NCBI RefSeq assembly: GCF_030161895.1
Contig: NZ_BSVB01000001.1
Location: 1,736,001 to 1,800,000 of the forward strand
Direction: 5' to 3'
Origin: Pseudolysinimonas kribbensis
GTDB lineage: Bacteria; Actinomycetota; Actinomycetes; Actinomycetales; Microbacteriaceae
Length of the DNA stretch: 64,000 bases
Shown here: positions 36,647-45,827 of the stretch, piece after piece
Layout: the number at the start of each line of letters is the position of its first letter
Numbering within the stretch: the first letter of the stretch is position 1
Program-made: the position numbers and the translations under genes
The notes under the pieces: model-generated
The model's database searches: none
The model's input: only the letters and a program-made list of their open reading frames with translations
Told to the model about the DNA's origin: nothing

Positions 36647-36655
36647 ACGACCCGC

Positions 36656-37171
36656 CTAGTGCTGGTGCGGAGCGAAGAATCCCGTGCCGGTGCGCGCCTG
36701 ATCGCCGACCTCGGTCGCGCCGAGAGCGGCCGCGGTGAGCACGGCGATGGCGGCGCCGCACAGCGCGAGGGCGATCACGGCGCCGCGGCCGCCTGCCGGA
36801 CCGCGCGAGGGCGATCGCCGGGTGGCCGCGCGGCGGCCGACGACCGCGACGCACGCGACGACCACGAGGTCGAGCGCGCTCGCCGCGAGCATCGGGGCCA
36901 GTCGCAGCGCGCTCGTGAACGGTCCGAGCTGCGCGGGTCCGGCGACGAGCAGCACGAGCACCCAGAGCACGACCGGCACGAGCGCGCCGACCCGGGCCGC
37001 GTTCGGCAGCGGGATGCCGCGCCCGGCGACGGCGATGACGCCCCAGCCGAGCTCGGCCACGCCGATGACCGCCACGACCGCGGCGACCGCGGGCGGCGAT
37101 CCGATGGCGGACGCCAGGTGGATGAGGCCCGCGCCGACGGCGGCGAGCCCGGCCAGCATCCGGCCGACCAC
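36656..37171 (-). CDS. Integral membrane protein of unknown function
   Basis: A 171-residue protein with four or five hydrophobic helices ([51 protein letters not shown] and others). It begins with GTG 37171 one base past the stop of the upstream DUF4383 gene, or at ATG 37160, and ends GFFAPHQH. The two genes form a small membrane-protein operon. No function is apparent. Confidence 0.65.
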   Translation of the reverse strand: MVGRMLAGLAAVGAGLIHLASAIGSPPAVAAVVAVIGVAELGWGVIAVAGRGIPLPNAARVGALVPVVLWVLVLLVAGPAQLGPFTSALRLAPMLAASALDLVVVACVAVVGRRAATRRSPSRGPAGGRGAVIALALCGAAIAVLTAAALGATEVGDQARTGTGFFAPHQH

Positions 37172-37172
37172 G

Positions 37173-37580
37173 TCAGCCCGTGACGGGGGTGTGCACGTCG
37201 CGGTCGACCCCGAGGCCGACGGCGAGCAGGATCGCCGCGCTCGCGAAGTGCAGAACGTTGTCGTCGCCGTTCAGCGAGAGCACGTTGGCGCCGTTGCCCA
37301 CGATGAACAGTCCGGCGACGCCGACGACGAAGAAGATCAGCCCCGCGATGGTGTTCACCGCCTTCGCGGCGCGAAGCCGCGTGAGCGCCGCCAGCAGCAG
37401 GGCGGCGCCGACGAGCACGTGCAGCACGTCGAGCGCGGGGTTCACGCGCAGCAGCCCGAACAGCAGGCCGCCGTGCCGATCGAAGAAGCTGGTCGATCCG
37501 GGCACGAAGAAGCCGGCCACGCCGACGACGAGGTGCACCGCGCCGAGCACGGTGCCGAGCAGGCGGTTGGGCGATCTCAT
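37173..37580 (-). CDS. DUF4383-like membrane protein
   Basis: A 135-residue protein with about four helices; [44 protein letters not shown] and [13 protein letters not shown] match the DUF4383 family, whose role is unknown. ATG 37580 is preferred over a longer in-frame reading because it begins the conserved region. Co-transcribed with the next membrane-protein gene. Confidence 0.72.
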   Translation of the reverse strand: MRSPNRLLGTVLGAVHLVVGVAGFFVPGSTSFFDRHGGLLFGLLRVNPALDVLHVLVGAALLLAALTRLRAAKAVNTIAGLIFFVVGVAGLFIVGNGANVLSLNGDDNVLHFASAAILLAVGLGVDRDVHTPVTG

Positions 37581-37629
37581 CCGGTCGGCATCTCCATGGG
37601 TCTCCGCGTCGTCGTCGCTCGCTGCACCG

Positions 37630-37652
37630 ATCGTATGCGGCGACCATACGAT
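37630..37652. promoter_or_regulatory. Inverted repeat operator upstream of fuconate dehydratase
   Basis: ATCGTATG-N7-CATACGAT is a perfect palindrome with 8-base arms, 35 bases before the fucD start. The right arm contains TACGAT (37647-37652), a good -10 hexamer, so a repressor bound here would block transcription. The size fits a GntR- or LacI-type operator; no regulator gene is adjacent. Confidence 0.65.
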
Positions 37653-37686
37653 GAGGGCACCGCCCACCATCCCGACGGGATTCCGC

Positions 37687-38985
37687 ATGACCACGATCAC
37701 CGCCGTCACCACGCACGACGTGCGGTTCCCGACCTCGCTCACGGCAGCCGGCTCCGACGCGATGAACAAGGACGGCGACTACTCGGCGGCCTACGTCGTG
37801 GTGCACACCGATGACCCGGCACTGCGCGGGCACGGCTTCACGTTCACGATCGGCCGCGGCAACGACCTGTGCACCGAAGCCGCCCGACAGCGCGCGCTGC
37901 CGCTCGTCGGCCGCTCGGTCGAGGAGGCCGTCGCCGACCTCGGCGCCGTGTACCGCGAGCTGTCGTCCGACACCCAGCTGCGCTGGCTCGGACCGGAGAA
38001 GGGCGTCGAACACCTCGCGATGGCCGCGGTCATGAATGCGATGTGGGACCTCGCGGCCCGCGTCGCGGGCGTGCCGCTCTGGCGCCTGCTCGCCGGTATG
38101 ACGCCCGAGCAGTTGGTCGACGTCGCCGACCTGCGCTACCTCTCCGACGCGATCACGCGCGACGAGGCGATCGCGCTGCTCGCGGCGAAGGAGCCCACCC
38201 GCGCCGGTCGGATCGCCGAGCTCGAACGCACCGGCTACCCCTGCTACACGACGAGCGCCGGATGGCTCGGCTACGACGACGACACCCTGCGCCGCCTGCT
38301 GCAGGACGCGGTCGACGCCGGCTACCGGCACGTCAAGCTCAAGGTGGGCGCCGACCGTGACGACGACGTGCGGCGCCTCGGCATCGCACGCGAGGTCATC
38401 GGCTGGGACGCGAAGCTCATGATCGACGCGAACCAGGTCTGGGACGTGCCGGAGGCGATCGAATGGATGGGGGCGCTCGCGCCGTTCCGTCCGCACTGGA
38501 TCGAGGAGCCGACGAGCCCGGACGACATCCTGGGCCACGCCGCGATCCGCCGCGCCGTGCATCCGATCGGCGTCGCGACCGGCGAGCACGGCATGAACCG
38601 GGTGCTGTTCAAGCAGCTGTTCCAGGCCGAGGCCATCGACTTCTGCCAGCTCGACGCGGCGCGGCTCGCGAGCGTCAACGAGATCCTCGCCGTGTACCTG
38701 CTGGCGGCGAAGTTCGGAGTGCCGGTCTGCCCGCACGCGGGCGGCGTGGGGCTGTGCGAGCTGGTCCAGCACCTGTCGATCTTCGACTACGTCGCCGTCT
38801 CGGCCAGCCTCGACGACCGGGTCACGGAGTACGTCGACCACCTGCACGAGCACTTCGTCGATCCGTGCATCGTGCACGACGGCGCCTATGTGCTGCCGAG
38901 CGCGCCCGGATACAGCGCCGAGATGCACGACGCGTCGGTGCAGCGCTTCAGCTACCCCGACGGCGAGTACTGGCGAAGCGCGTGA
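37687..38985 (+). CDS. L-fuconate dehydratase (enolase superfamily)
   Basis: A 432-residue enolase-superfamily enzyme most like L-fuconate dehydratase, which removes water from L-fuconate to give 2-keto-3-deoxy-L-fuconate. Motifs: the KLK pair at residues 217-219 (base lysines), IDANQVWDV and [14 protein letters not shown] for Mg2+, and the His in [34 protein letters not shown] and [17 protein letters not shown] are also typical of this subgroup. Single gene preceded by an operator palindrome; the opposing SDR could act on the next intermediate. Confidence 0.85.
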   Translation: MTTITAVTTHDVRFPTSLTAAGSDAMNKDGDYSAAYVVVHTDDPALRGHGFTFTIGRGNDLCTEAARQRALPLVGRSVEEAVADLGAVYRELSSDTQLRWLGPEKGVEHLAMAAVMNAMWDLAARVAGVPLWRLLAGMTPEQLVDVADLRYLSDAITRDEAIALLAAKEPTRAGRIAELERTGYPCYTTSAGWLGYDDDTLRRLLQDAVDAGYRHVKLKVGADRDDDVRRLGIAREVIGWDAKLMIDANQVWDVPEAIEWMGALAPFRPHWIEEPTSPDDILGHAAIRRAVHPIGVATGEHGMNRVLFKQLFQAEAIDFCQLDAARLASVNEILAVYLLAAKFGVPVCPHAGGVGLCELVQHLSIFDYVAVSASLDDRVTEYVDHLHEHFVDPCIVHDGAYVLPSAPGYSAEMHDASVQRFSYPDGEYWRSA

Positions 38986-39005
38986 GGCCGGCGCCGCCGG
39001 GCTGG

Positions 39006-39762
39006 CTAGCTGCCGGCAGGCCGCAGCCGCAGCTCCTGCATGCCGCCGTCGACCGCGATGCTCGCGCCCGTGGTCGAACCGTTGCGCGGATCGGCGAGGT
39101 AGGCCACCGCCTCGGCGACCTCGTCCGGTGAGACGAGCCGGCCGTGGGGCTGCCGTGCTTCGAGCGCCGCGCGCTCGGCTGCGGGATCATCCGCATCGGC
39201 GAGGAGGCGTCCCACCCAGGGGTGTCGGCGGTGCCGGGGTGGACGCAGTTGACCCGGATCCCCTCCCGCAGATGGTCCGCGGCCATCGCGCGCGTCATGG
39301 CGAGCACCGCCCCTTCGACGCGCTGTACAGCACGCGATTCGGCAGACCGGCCGTGGCGACGATCGAGCAGATGTTGACGATCGCCGCGTGCCGCGATGCG
39401 CGAAGCGCCGGGAGGGCGGCGCGGCTCACCCGCGCGGTGCCCACCACGTTGACGTCGAGCACCCGCGCCCATTCGTCATCCGGGTTGTCGGCGACCGTGC
39501 CCTGCGCGCCGATGCCGGCGTTGTTGACGAGGATGTCGATGCCGCCGAGCTCGTCGACGACGCGCTGGATCGCGGCGCGGACCGACGCGTCGTCGGAGAT
39601 GTCGGCCGCGACCGCGAGCACGCCGTCCGCAGCACGGTCCGGATCGCGGTCGAGCACGGCGACGCGGGCACCGCCGCCGGCCAGCCGCTCGGCGATCGCG
39701 GCTCCGATGCCGGATGATCCGCCCGTCACGACCGCCGTCAGTCCCGCGAACGCGCCCGCCAT
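39006..39762 (-). CDS. Short-chain dehydrogenase/reductase (SDR), two probable contractions
   Basis: Classical NAD(P)-dependent SDR, 252 aa after correction. Cofactor motif TGGSSGIGAAIAERL, NNAGIGAQG, the catalytic Ser in NICSIVA and the YSASK motif, then IRVNCVHPG and TTGASIAVDGGMQEL at the end. Frame breaks at the C4 run 39310-39313 and the G4 run 39219-39222 each need one extra base (SASKGAVLAM and DTPWVGRLL). The neighbour L-fuconate dehydratase suggests it might oxidise 2-keto-3-deoxy-L-fuconate, but this is inference: the genes converge, they are not in one operon. Confidence 0.8.
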
Positions 39763-39768
39763 GTGCCC

Positions 39769-39774
39769 ACGCTA
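39769..39774 (-). promoter_or_regulatory. -10 element for a leaderless SDR transcript
   Basis: Minus-strand TAGCGT ends 6 bases before the ATG at 39762. Confidence 0.5.
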
Positions 39775-39846
39775 GCGTCGCCGTGCTCGACGAGCTGCGT
39801 GAGGCGACCGCTGCTGTGCATCGACTCCGTGTGATTCAGTGGGCCC

Positions 39847-40701
39847 ATGACCGAGTCGAACACGCGCGAGTTCGAGGCGACGCTCGTCACCGACCTGCGC
39901 GACAAGATGACGTACGGCGACTACCTCGACCTCGACACCCTGCTGGGGGCGCAGCACCCGCTCAGCCGACCCGAGCATCACGACGAGCTGCTGTTCATCA
40001 TCCAGCACCAGACGACGGAGCTCTGGCTCAAGCTCGTGCTGCACGAGCTGCGGGCCGCGTGCGCCGCGCTCGCCGGCGACAACCTCAAGGACGCGCTCAA
40101 GAAGATCGCGCGGATCAAGCACATCCAGCGCTCCATGATCGAGCAGTGGTCGGTGCTCGCCACGCTCACCCCGACCGAGTACGTGCAGTTCCGCGACAGC
40201 CTGGCCAAGGCATCCGGATTCCAGTCGGCGCAGTACCGTGCCGTCGAGTTCCTGCTGGGCAACAAGAACGCCCGGATGCTCGAGGTGTTCCGCGGCGAAC
40301 CCGAGAACGCCGAGATGCTGCGGGAGGCGCTCGAGGCCCCGAGCCTGTACGACGAGTTCCTGCGGCTGCTGGCCCGGCGCGGGGTGCCGATCCCGCAGCG
40401 ACTGCTCGAGCGCGACGTGACGGTCGCGCACGTCTTCGACCCGGAGCTGCGCGACGTGCTCGCGCGGATCTACGAGAAGGTCGACGAGCACTGGGACGTC
40501 TACGAGGCGTGCGAGGAGCTCGTCGACCTGGAGGAGAACTTCCAGCTCTGGCGATTCCGGCACATGCGCACCGTCATGCGCACGATCGGCTTCAAGCAGG
40601 GCACCGGCGGGTCCAGCGGCGTCGACTTCCTGCGACGGGCCCTCGACCTCACGTTCTTCCCCGAGCTGTTCGCGCTGCGCACCCAGATCGAGGCGTCGTG
40701 A
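39847..40701 (+). CDS. kynA: Tryptophan 2,3-dioxygenase
   Basis: Heme enzyme opening the indole ring of tryptophan to N-formylkynurenine, 284 aa. [41 protein letters not shown], and [27 protein letters not shown] (His axial ligand region and substrate loop) are characteristic. First gene of kynA-kynU, with a 4-base overlap. A TTCAGT hexamer stands 6 bases before the ATG, a weak leaderless signal. Confidence 0.94.
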   Translation: MTESNTREFEATLVTDLRDKMTYGDYLDLDTLLGAQHPLSRPEHHDELLFIIQHQTTELWLKLVLHELRAACAALAGDNLKDALKKIARIKHIQRSMIEQWSVLATLTPTEYVQFRDSLAKASGFQSAQYRAVEFLLGNKNARMLEVFRGEPENAEMLREALEAPSLYDEFLRLLARRGVPIPQRLLERDVTVAHVFDPELRDVLARIYEKVDEHWDVYEACEELVDLEENFQLWRFRHMRTVMRTIGFKQGTGGSSGVDFLRRALDLTFFPELFALRTQIEAS

Positions 40702-41923
40702 GCGCGGCCGCCCGGGATGCGGCGGCGCTCGATGAGAGCGATCCGCTCGCGGCGTATCGGGCGCGCTTCGTCGGCACCGAGGACCCCGGCATCCTGTACC
40801 TCGACGGCAACTCGCTCGGCCGGCCGGTGCGCGACCTGCCCGAGCGCCTCACGCGCTTCGTCGAGCACGAGTGGGGCGAGCGGCTCATCCGCGGCTGGGA
40901 CGAGGGCTGGTTCGATCAGCCGCTCACGCTCGGCGATCGCCTCGGCCGCGTCGTGCTGGGCGCCGCGCCGGGACAGACCATCGTCGGCGACTCGACGACG
41001 GTCAGCCTGTACAAGCTGATCCGGGCGGCGCTCGCCGCGCAGCCCGGGCGGCGCACGATCGTCGTGGATCGCGGCAACTTCCCGACCGATCGCTACGTCG
41101 TGCAGGGCATCGCGGCCGAGTGCGGCGCGTCGATCGCCTGGCTCGACCCGGACCCGGCATCCGGGGTCACGGTGGACGACGTGCGCGGCGTGCTCACCGG
41201 CGACACCGCGGCCGTGGTGCTGAGCCACGTCGCCTACCGCTCGGGCTACGTCGCCGACGTGCCGGGCATCAGCGCGGCGGCGCACGAGGCCGGCGCGCTC
41301 GTCGTCTGGGATCTCTGCCACTCGGTCGGTGCGCTGCCGATCCGGCTCGACGAGTGGGGGTCGACTTCGCGACCGGATGCACATACAAGTACCTCAACGG
41401 CGGTCCCGGTTCGCCGGCCTTCCTCTACGTGAGCGCCGAGCTCATCGAGCGCGCGTCGCAGCCGATCCAGGGGTGGATGGGCGCCCGCGACCCGTTCGTG
41501 ATGGGCCCGGACTACGCGCCGGCCGACGGCATCCGGCGCTTCGTCAGCGGCACGCCCCCGGTGTTCGCGATGCTGCCGATGGTGGCGATGCTCGACCTGA
41601 TCGAGGAGGCGGGCATCGACGCCATCCGCGCGAAGTCGCTGGCGCTGACCGGCTTGGCGATCGAGTTGTCCGACGAGCTGCTCGCGCCACGGGGTGCGAC
41701 GCTCGCGACACCGCGCGAGCCGGCGCTGCGGGGTGGGCACATCACAGTCGACCACCCGGCGTTCCCGGAACTGATCGCGACGCTGTGGAGGGCGGGGGTG
41801 ATCCCGGACTTCCGGCGCCCCGACGGCATCCGGCTGGGGCTGTCACCGCTCAGCACGTCGTTCGCCGAGGTCGACATGGGCGTGCGCCGGATCGCCGCGG
41901 AGCTGGCGGCCGCGACGACGTGA
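40698..41923 (+). CDS. kynU: Kynureninase, frame interrupted by a probable contraction
   Basis: PLP enzyme cleaving kynurenine to anthranilate and alanine, 408 aa after correction. [34 protein letters not shown] and the PLP lysine in [18 protein letters not shown] (about residue 230) are diagnostic. The frame breaks in the G5 run at 41356-41360; one extra G restores [13 protein letters not shown]. Coupled to kynA; no kynurenine formamidase (kynB) is seen between or beside them. Confidence 0.9.
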
Positions 41924-41945
41924 CCCTCCGCGCGGCCGGGTTCCG

Positions 41946-42562
41946 CTAGGCCGACGACGCGATCGGTCGCACCGGACGGCAGGGATTGCCGACCGCCACG
42001 ACCCCGGCCGGGATGTCGCGCGTCACGACGGACCCGGCGCCGATGATGCTGTCCGAGCCGATCGTGACCCCGGGGAGGATCGTGACCGAGCCGCCGATCC
42101 AGACGTTGTCGCCGATGGTGATGGCGCTGACGCGCTCCCAGCCCTCGAGGCGCCGCTCCCGATCCTCGGCGTGATTCGGCGTGTAGACACTGCAGCGCGG
42201 ACCGATCAGGCAGTCGCTGCCGATGGTGATGCGATCGCCTCCGGTCACCAGGAAGTCCTTGTTGATGAAGGTGCGGTCGCCGATGGTGAGGCCGACGCCG
42301 TAGTCGAGGCGGAAGGGGGCCGGAAGTCGATGCCGGCGCCGGCACCGGGGATGAGCTCATGGAAGAGCCGGCGCGCCTCGTCCGGGTCGTCGTAGAAGAG
42401 CGCGTTGATGCGGGCGCAGGTCGATTGTGCGTGCCACGACAGCTCCTGCAGAGCGGGCGAGTCCCGGTACCGGATCCATTCCCCGGCGAACTGCGCGCGC
42501 ACGTCGTCGTGCTTCTCGATCAGGTCGGCGACGAGCCGGTCCGTCGCTGTGTATGTTGTCAC
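41946..42562 (-). CDS. Maltose/galactoside O-acetyltransferase-type hexapeptide-repeat enzyme, frame interrupted by a probable contraction
   Basis: Left-handed beta-helix acetyltransferase of the Maa/LacA group, 205 aa after correction, transferring acetyl from CoA to sugars. N-terminal helices (VADLIEKHDDVRAQF, STCARINALFYDDPDEARRLFHEL) precede the hexapeptide repeats (SVYTPNHAED with the catalytic His, GDNVWIGGSVTILPGVTIG). The frame breaks at the G5 run 42315-42319; one extra base restores FRPPFRLDYGVGLTIGDRTF. GTG 42562 is preferred to ATG 42571 because TAATAT ends 7 bases before it (leaderless). Confidence 0.83.
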
Positions 42563-42569
42563 GAACAAC

Positions 42570-42575
42570 ATATTA
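42570..42575 (-). promoter_or_regulatory. -10 element for the acetyltransferase
   Basis: Minus-strand TAATAT ends 7 bases before GTG 42562 and overlaps the alternative ATG 42571, which supports the GTG start. Confidence 0.5.
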
Positions 42576-42603
42576 GGCCGGGCCGTCGCACGGACGACTG
42601 ACG

Positions 42604-42677
42604 TGGAGCGGATGACGGGAATCGAACCCGCGCTATCAGCTTGGGAAGCTGAAGTTCTGCCATTGAACTACATCCGC
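42604..42677 (-). tRNA. tRNA-Gly (anticodon CCC)
   Basis: On the minus strand a complete cloverleaf: acceptor GCGGATG/CATCCGC, anticodon stem TCAGC/GCTGA with the loop TTCCCAA (anticodon CCC, reads GGG), T-loop TTCGATT, discriminator T and an encoded CCA end. Length 71 bases plus CCA. Confidence 0.95.
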
Positions 42678-42803
42678 ACGACGCGCCCCGGGGGCCGCGC
42701 TCAGTCATCGAGACTACATGCCCCGGCCGGGCCGACGGCAGGATCTCCTGTCGGCGAGCGCACGGTTCGCGATAAGGTGCCGGGCGAGTCGAAGGGCGGC
42801 AGC

Positions 42804-44546
42804 ATGCGTCGAAACGTGAGTGCAGGATCGTCGAGGGGTCGTGCGGCGGGGCTGGCCGTGCTCCTCGCCGCGGCGATCGGCATGAGCCTCGCGGTGGCCG
42901 CTCCCGCCGCCGCCGCCGGCACCGATCGCTATGTGGCGGTCTCCGGCAGCGACGCGGAGAACGACTGCACCGACGCGAGTGCGCCGTGCCGGACGATCCA
43001 GTACGCGGTGCTGCAGGCGGACTCCGGCGACACCATCCACATCGGTGCCGGCAGTTACGACGAGAGCGTGCAGATCCGGATGTCGCTGACCCTGCTGGGC
43101 GCGGGCACGAGCGGCGCGTCTCGCACGAGCGTCACCGGCGACGGTGCGGATGCGGGCATCACGATCGACGGCACCGACACCGACGGGGCTCCGGACGTCA
43201 CGATCGGGTCGCTGGATGTCTCGCACGTCGCCGGCGCCAGCGGAGTCTCCGTCGACGCCGCGACGCTCGTGCTGGAGGCGAGCACGGTCGTGGACAACGA
43301 CGAGGAGGGCCTCCGGGTGACGGGCACGTCGGCGAGCGCGACGGTCCAGGACTCCTCCGTGTCGGGCAACCTCGACGAGGGCATCCTGGTCGAAGGTGAC
43401 GCGAGCGCGCACCTCGTGCGCAGCTCGGTCGACGACAACGCCCGCGGCGGCGTAGTCGTCCTGAACGGCTCGGCGACGATCGATACGAGCACGCTCGACG
43501 GCAACCTCGGAGCGGGGACCGTGGCCGCCGCCGCATCGGCGACCGTGGCCGTCACCGACTCCACCATCAGCAACACCGATCCGTTCTCCGACGGGGTGCC
43601 CGATTACTACGGTGCCGCGGTCCTCGTGCTCCCCGGCGGCGCGGCGACGGTCACCGGGTCGACGCTGGACGGCAACACCGGCCAGGGCGTGCTCGTCCTC
43701 GAGACGGGCACGGCGAGCGTGAGCGCGTCGACGATCGCGGGGACCGAGCCGGGTCAGGATGACGCGATCCCCTCCGGAGGGGCGACGAAGACCGGTCAGG
43801 GCGGCTCGCTCACGCTGACCGCGACCATCGTGGGCGACAACGTCGCGCCGAACTGCTCGGGCACCGTCGGCGACGGCGGATACAACCTCTCCGACACGGC
43901 GTCGTGCGGCTTCTCCGCGACCGGTTCGATCAGCGGCGGAACGGCCTCGCTCGCGAACCTCGCCGAGAACGGCGGCCCGACGAAGACCCGGCTCCCGGCG
44001 AAGACCGGCGACGCGGTCGACAGGATCCCCTCGGGCACCGCCGGATGCGCATCCGACGCGACCGACCAGCGAGGCGAGCCCCGCCTGCAGGGCTCCGGAT
44101 GCGACATCGGCGCCGTCGAGCTCGGCCAGCCGCCGCTCGTCGTGACCCCGAGCGTCCTTCCGCAGGGGACGGTCGGTCAGCCGTACAGCACGACGCTGCA
44201 GGCCTCCGGTGGGCTCGGCGCCCCGTACACGTTCGCCCTCGCCGACGGCTCCTCGCTGCCGGACGGGCTCACCCTCTCCGCCTCCGGCGTCATCAGCGGC
44301 ACGCCCACCGCGGCGGGCACCACCTCGTTCACCGTCGCGGTCGACGACCCGACCTTCGTGCCGTTGACGATCGTGATCGCCCCGGCGACCGCCCCCGCCG
44401 CCCTCGCCGAGAGCGGGGCCGACATCCCGGTCACGGGACTGCTGGGTGCCGGTGGGATCGCGGTGCTGCTGGGCATCGTCCTGCTGCTCGCCTTCGCCAC
44501 CCGACGCGCCGGCGATGACGGTCCGACGGAGCGGGCATCGCACTGA
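42804..44546 (+). CDS. Cell-surface right-handed beta-helix protein with putative Ig domain and sortase-like tail
   Basis: A 580-residue exported protein. The signal peptide runs through AGLAVLLAAAIGMSLAVAAPAAAAG. A parallel beta-helix of about 400 residues follows (repeated short units such as STVVDNDEEGL, STLDGNTGQGV), opened by RTIQYAVLQADSGDTIHIGAGSY, then a He_PIG-type Ig domain (VGQPYSTTLQASGG, LPDGLTLSASGVISGTPTAAGT). The C-terminus IPVTG, hydrophobic helix and RR-rich tail resemble a sorting signal for a sortase. It probably stays on the cell wall; the role (adhesion or polysaccharide binding) is unknown. Start ATG 42804; a -10-like TAAGGT lies 25 bases upstream. Confidence 0.78.
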   Translation: MRRNVSAGSSRGRAAGLAVLLAAAIGMSLAVAAPAAAAGTDRYVAVSGSDAENDCTDASAPCRTIQYAVLQADSGDTIHIGAGSYDESVQIRMSLTLLGAGTSGASRTSVTGDGADAGITIDGTDTDGAPDVTIGSLDVSHVAGASGVSVDAATLVLEASTVVDNDEEGLRVTGTSASATVQDSSVSGNLDEGILVEGDASAHLVRSSVDDNARGGVVVLNGSATIDTSTLDGNLGAGTVAAAASATVAVTDSTISNTDPFSDGVPDYYGAAVLVLPGGAATVTGSTLDGNTGQGVLVLETGTASVSASTIAGTEPGQDDAIPSGGATKTGQGGSLTLTATIVGDNVAPNCSGTVGDGGYNLSDTASCGFSATGSISGGTASLANLAENGGPTKTRLPAKTGDAVDRIPSGTAGCASDATDQRGEPRLQGSGCDIGAVELGQPPLVVTPSVLPQGTVGQPYSTTLQASGGLGAPYTFALADGSSLPDGLTLSASGVISGTPTAAGTTSFTVAVDDPTFVPLTIVIAPATAPAALAESGADIPVTGLLGAGGIAVLLGIVLLLAFATRRAGDDGPTERASH

Positions 44547-44557
44547 CGCCGCTCGGC

Positions 44558-44563
44558 TAGCCT
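44558..44563 (+). promoter_or_regulatory. -10 element for a leaderless dcd transcript
   Basis: TAGCCT ends 6 bases before the dcd ATG at 44570; no Shine-Dalgarno. Confidence 0.55.
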
Positions 44564-44569
44564 CGACCC

Positions 44570-45175
44570 ATGCTGCTCAGCGACCGGGACATCAAGGCCG
44601 AACTCGAGTCGGGGCGCATCGGGCTCGACCCGCTCGACCTGGGCATGATCCAGCCGTCGAGCATGGACGTGCGGATCGACCGGTTCTTCCGGCTGTTCGA
44701 CAACCACAAGTACCCGTTCATCGACCCCGCCGAGGACCAGCCGGAGCTCACGCGGCTGATCGACGTGGATGACGATCGGCCGTTCATCCTGCACCCGGGC
44801 GAGTTCGTGCTCGGCTCGACGTTCGAGCTGGTCACCCTGCCCGACGACATCGCCGCGCGGCTGGAGGGCAAGAGCTCGCTCGGCCGGCTCGGGCTGCTCA
44901 CCCACTCGACCGCCGGCTTCATCGACCCCGGATTCTCGGGGCACGTCACGCTCGAGCTCAGCAACGTCGCCACGTTGCCGATCAAGCTCTGGCCCGGGAT
45001 GAAGATCGGGCAGCTGTGCTTCTTCCGGCTCAGCTCGCCGGCCGAGAACCCGTACGGCACGAGCGCGTACGGCTCGCGCTACCAGGGCCAGCGCGGCCCG
45101 ACGGCCTCGCGGTCGTTCCAGAACTTCCATCGCGCCGACGTCTGGTCCTCCGAGGCGGGCGCCTCCGGCACCTGA
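44570..45175 (+). CDS. dcd: dCTP deaminase (probably bifunctional, dUMP-forming)
   Basis: Converts dCTP toward dUMP for thymidylate synthesis. 201 aa; [60 protein letters not shown] and [16 protein letters not shown] C-terminus are all present. It resembles the bifunctional dCTP deaminase/dUTPase of mycobacteria (from memory, not compared). Converges on idi across a long inverted repeat. Confidence 0.93.
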   Translation: MLLSDRDIKAELESGRIGLDPLDLGMIQPSSMDVRIDRFFRLFDNHKYPFIDPAEDQPELTRLIDVDDDRPFILHPGEFVLGSTFELVTLPDDIAARLEGKSSLGRLGLLTHSTAGFIDPGFSGHVTLELSNVATLPIKLWPGMKIGQLCFFRLSSPAENPYGTSAYGSRYQGQRGPTASRSFQNFHRADVWSSEAGASGT

Positions 45176-45179
45176 CCGT

Positions 45180-45233
45180 CCCTAGCCAAAACGCCCACTT
45201 CCGGGCGATGGCACTGGGCGTTTTTGGCTAGGG
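45180..45233. terminator. Long inverted repeat between dcd and idi (bidirectional terminator)
   Basis: An 18/19-base inverted repeat: CCCTAGCCAAAA with CGCCCA on the left (45180-45197) and its complement at 45215-45233. The left arm has 4 A where the right arm has 5 T. T-tracts on both strands suit bidirectional termination. The idi stop codon (45228-45230) lies inside the right arm. Confidence 0.75.
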
Positions 45234-45806
45234 GAGGAGGCGGGGCCAGGCCGCGAGCTGCAGCGCGAGCCACGGGCTGAACGCGAACGGGGTCGCGGCG
45301 ACGGCGGCGCGCAGGTCGTCGAACCCGACCCACGCCCACTCCGCGACCTCGTCGACGGCCGGGCGCGGATCCACCTCGACCACGGCCCGGTAGACCGGGC
45401 AGATCTCGTTCTCGACGATGCCGGATGCGTCGACGGCGCGGTAGCGGAAGTCCGGCAGCACGGGATCGAGGGCCCCCAGCTCGAGACCGAGCTCGCGCAC
45501 CGCACGACGCCGCACGGCATCCGGGATCGTCTCGTCGGGTCCGGGGTGCCCGCAGAACGAGTTGGTCCAGACGCCCGGCCAGGTCAGCTTGCCGAGCGCG
45601 CGCCGGGTCATCAGCACCCGGCCGCCGGCGTCGAACACGTGGCACGAGAACGCGAGGTGCAGCGGCGTCGCGAGCCCGTGCACGGCGGACTTGCGCGCGG
45701 TCCCGGTGGGGGTGCCGTCGGCATCCACGAGCACGACCAGCTCGCCCGCCTCGGGGTCGCCGGTGCTGGCTGCGGGAACGCTGAGGAACCCATCGGGGGT
45801 CGACAT
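45228..45806 (-). CDS. idi: Isopentenyl-diphosphate delta-isomerase (type I)
   Basis: Interconverts IPP and DMAPP, the precursors for crtE. 192 aa Nudix-fold protein with the active-site Cys in TNSFCGHPGPDE and the Glu in IVENEICPVYRA. ATG 45806 lies 21 bases from the divergent crtE start, so both promoters must overlap the opposite gene. Confidence 0.93.
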   Translation of the reverse strand: MSTPDGFLSVPAASTGDPEAGELVVLVDADGTPTGTARKSAVHGLATPLHLAFSCHVFDAGGRVLMTRRALGKLTWPGVWTNSFCGHPGPDETIPDAVRRRAVRELGLELGALDPVLPDFRYRAVDASGIVENEICPVYRAVVEVDPRPAVDEVAEWAWVGFDDLRAAVAATPFAFSPWLALQLAAWPRLLP

Positions 45807-45815
45807 GTCGATCGC

Positions 45816-45821
45816 TAGTCT
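45816..45821 (+). promoter_or_regulatory. -10 element for a leaderless crtE transcript
   Basis: TAGTCT ends 6 bases before the crtE ATG at 45828, in the 21-base gap between idi and crtE. No convincing -35. Confidence 0.45.
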
Positions 45822-45827
45822 TTCTAG

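Noticed and set aside
42604-44546. Integrated element at the tRNA-Gly gene
   Set aside because: No integrase, direct repeat or change of codon use is seen around the tRNA; the next gene has no phage features.
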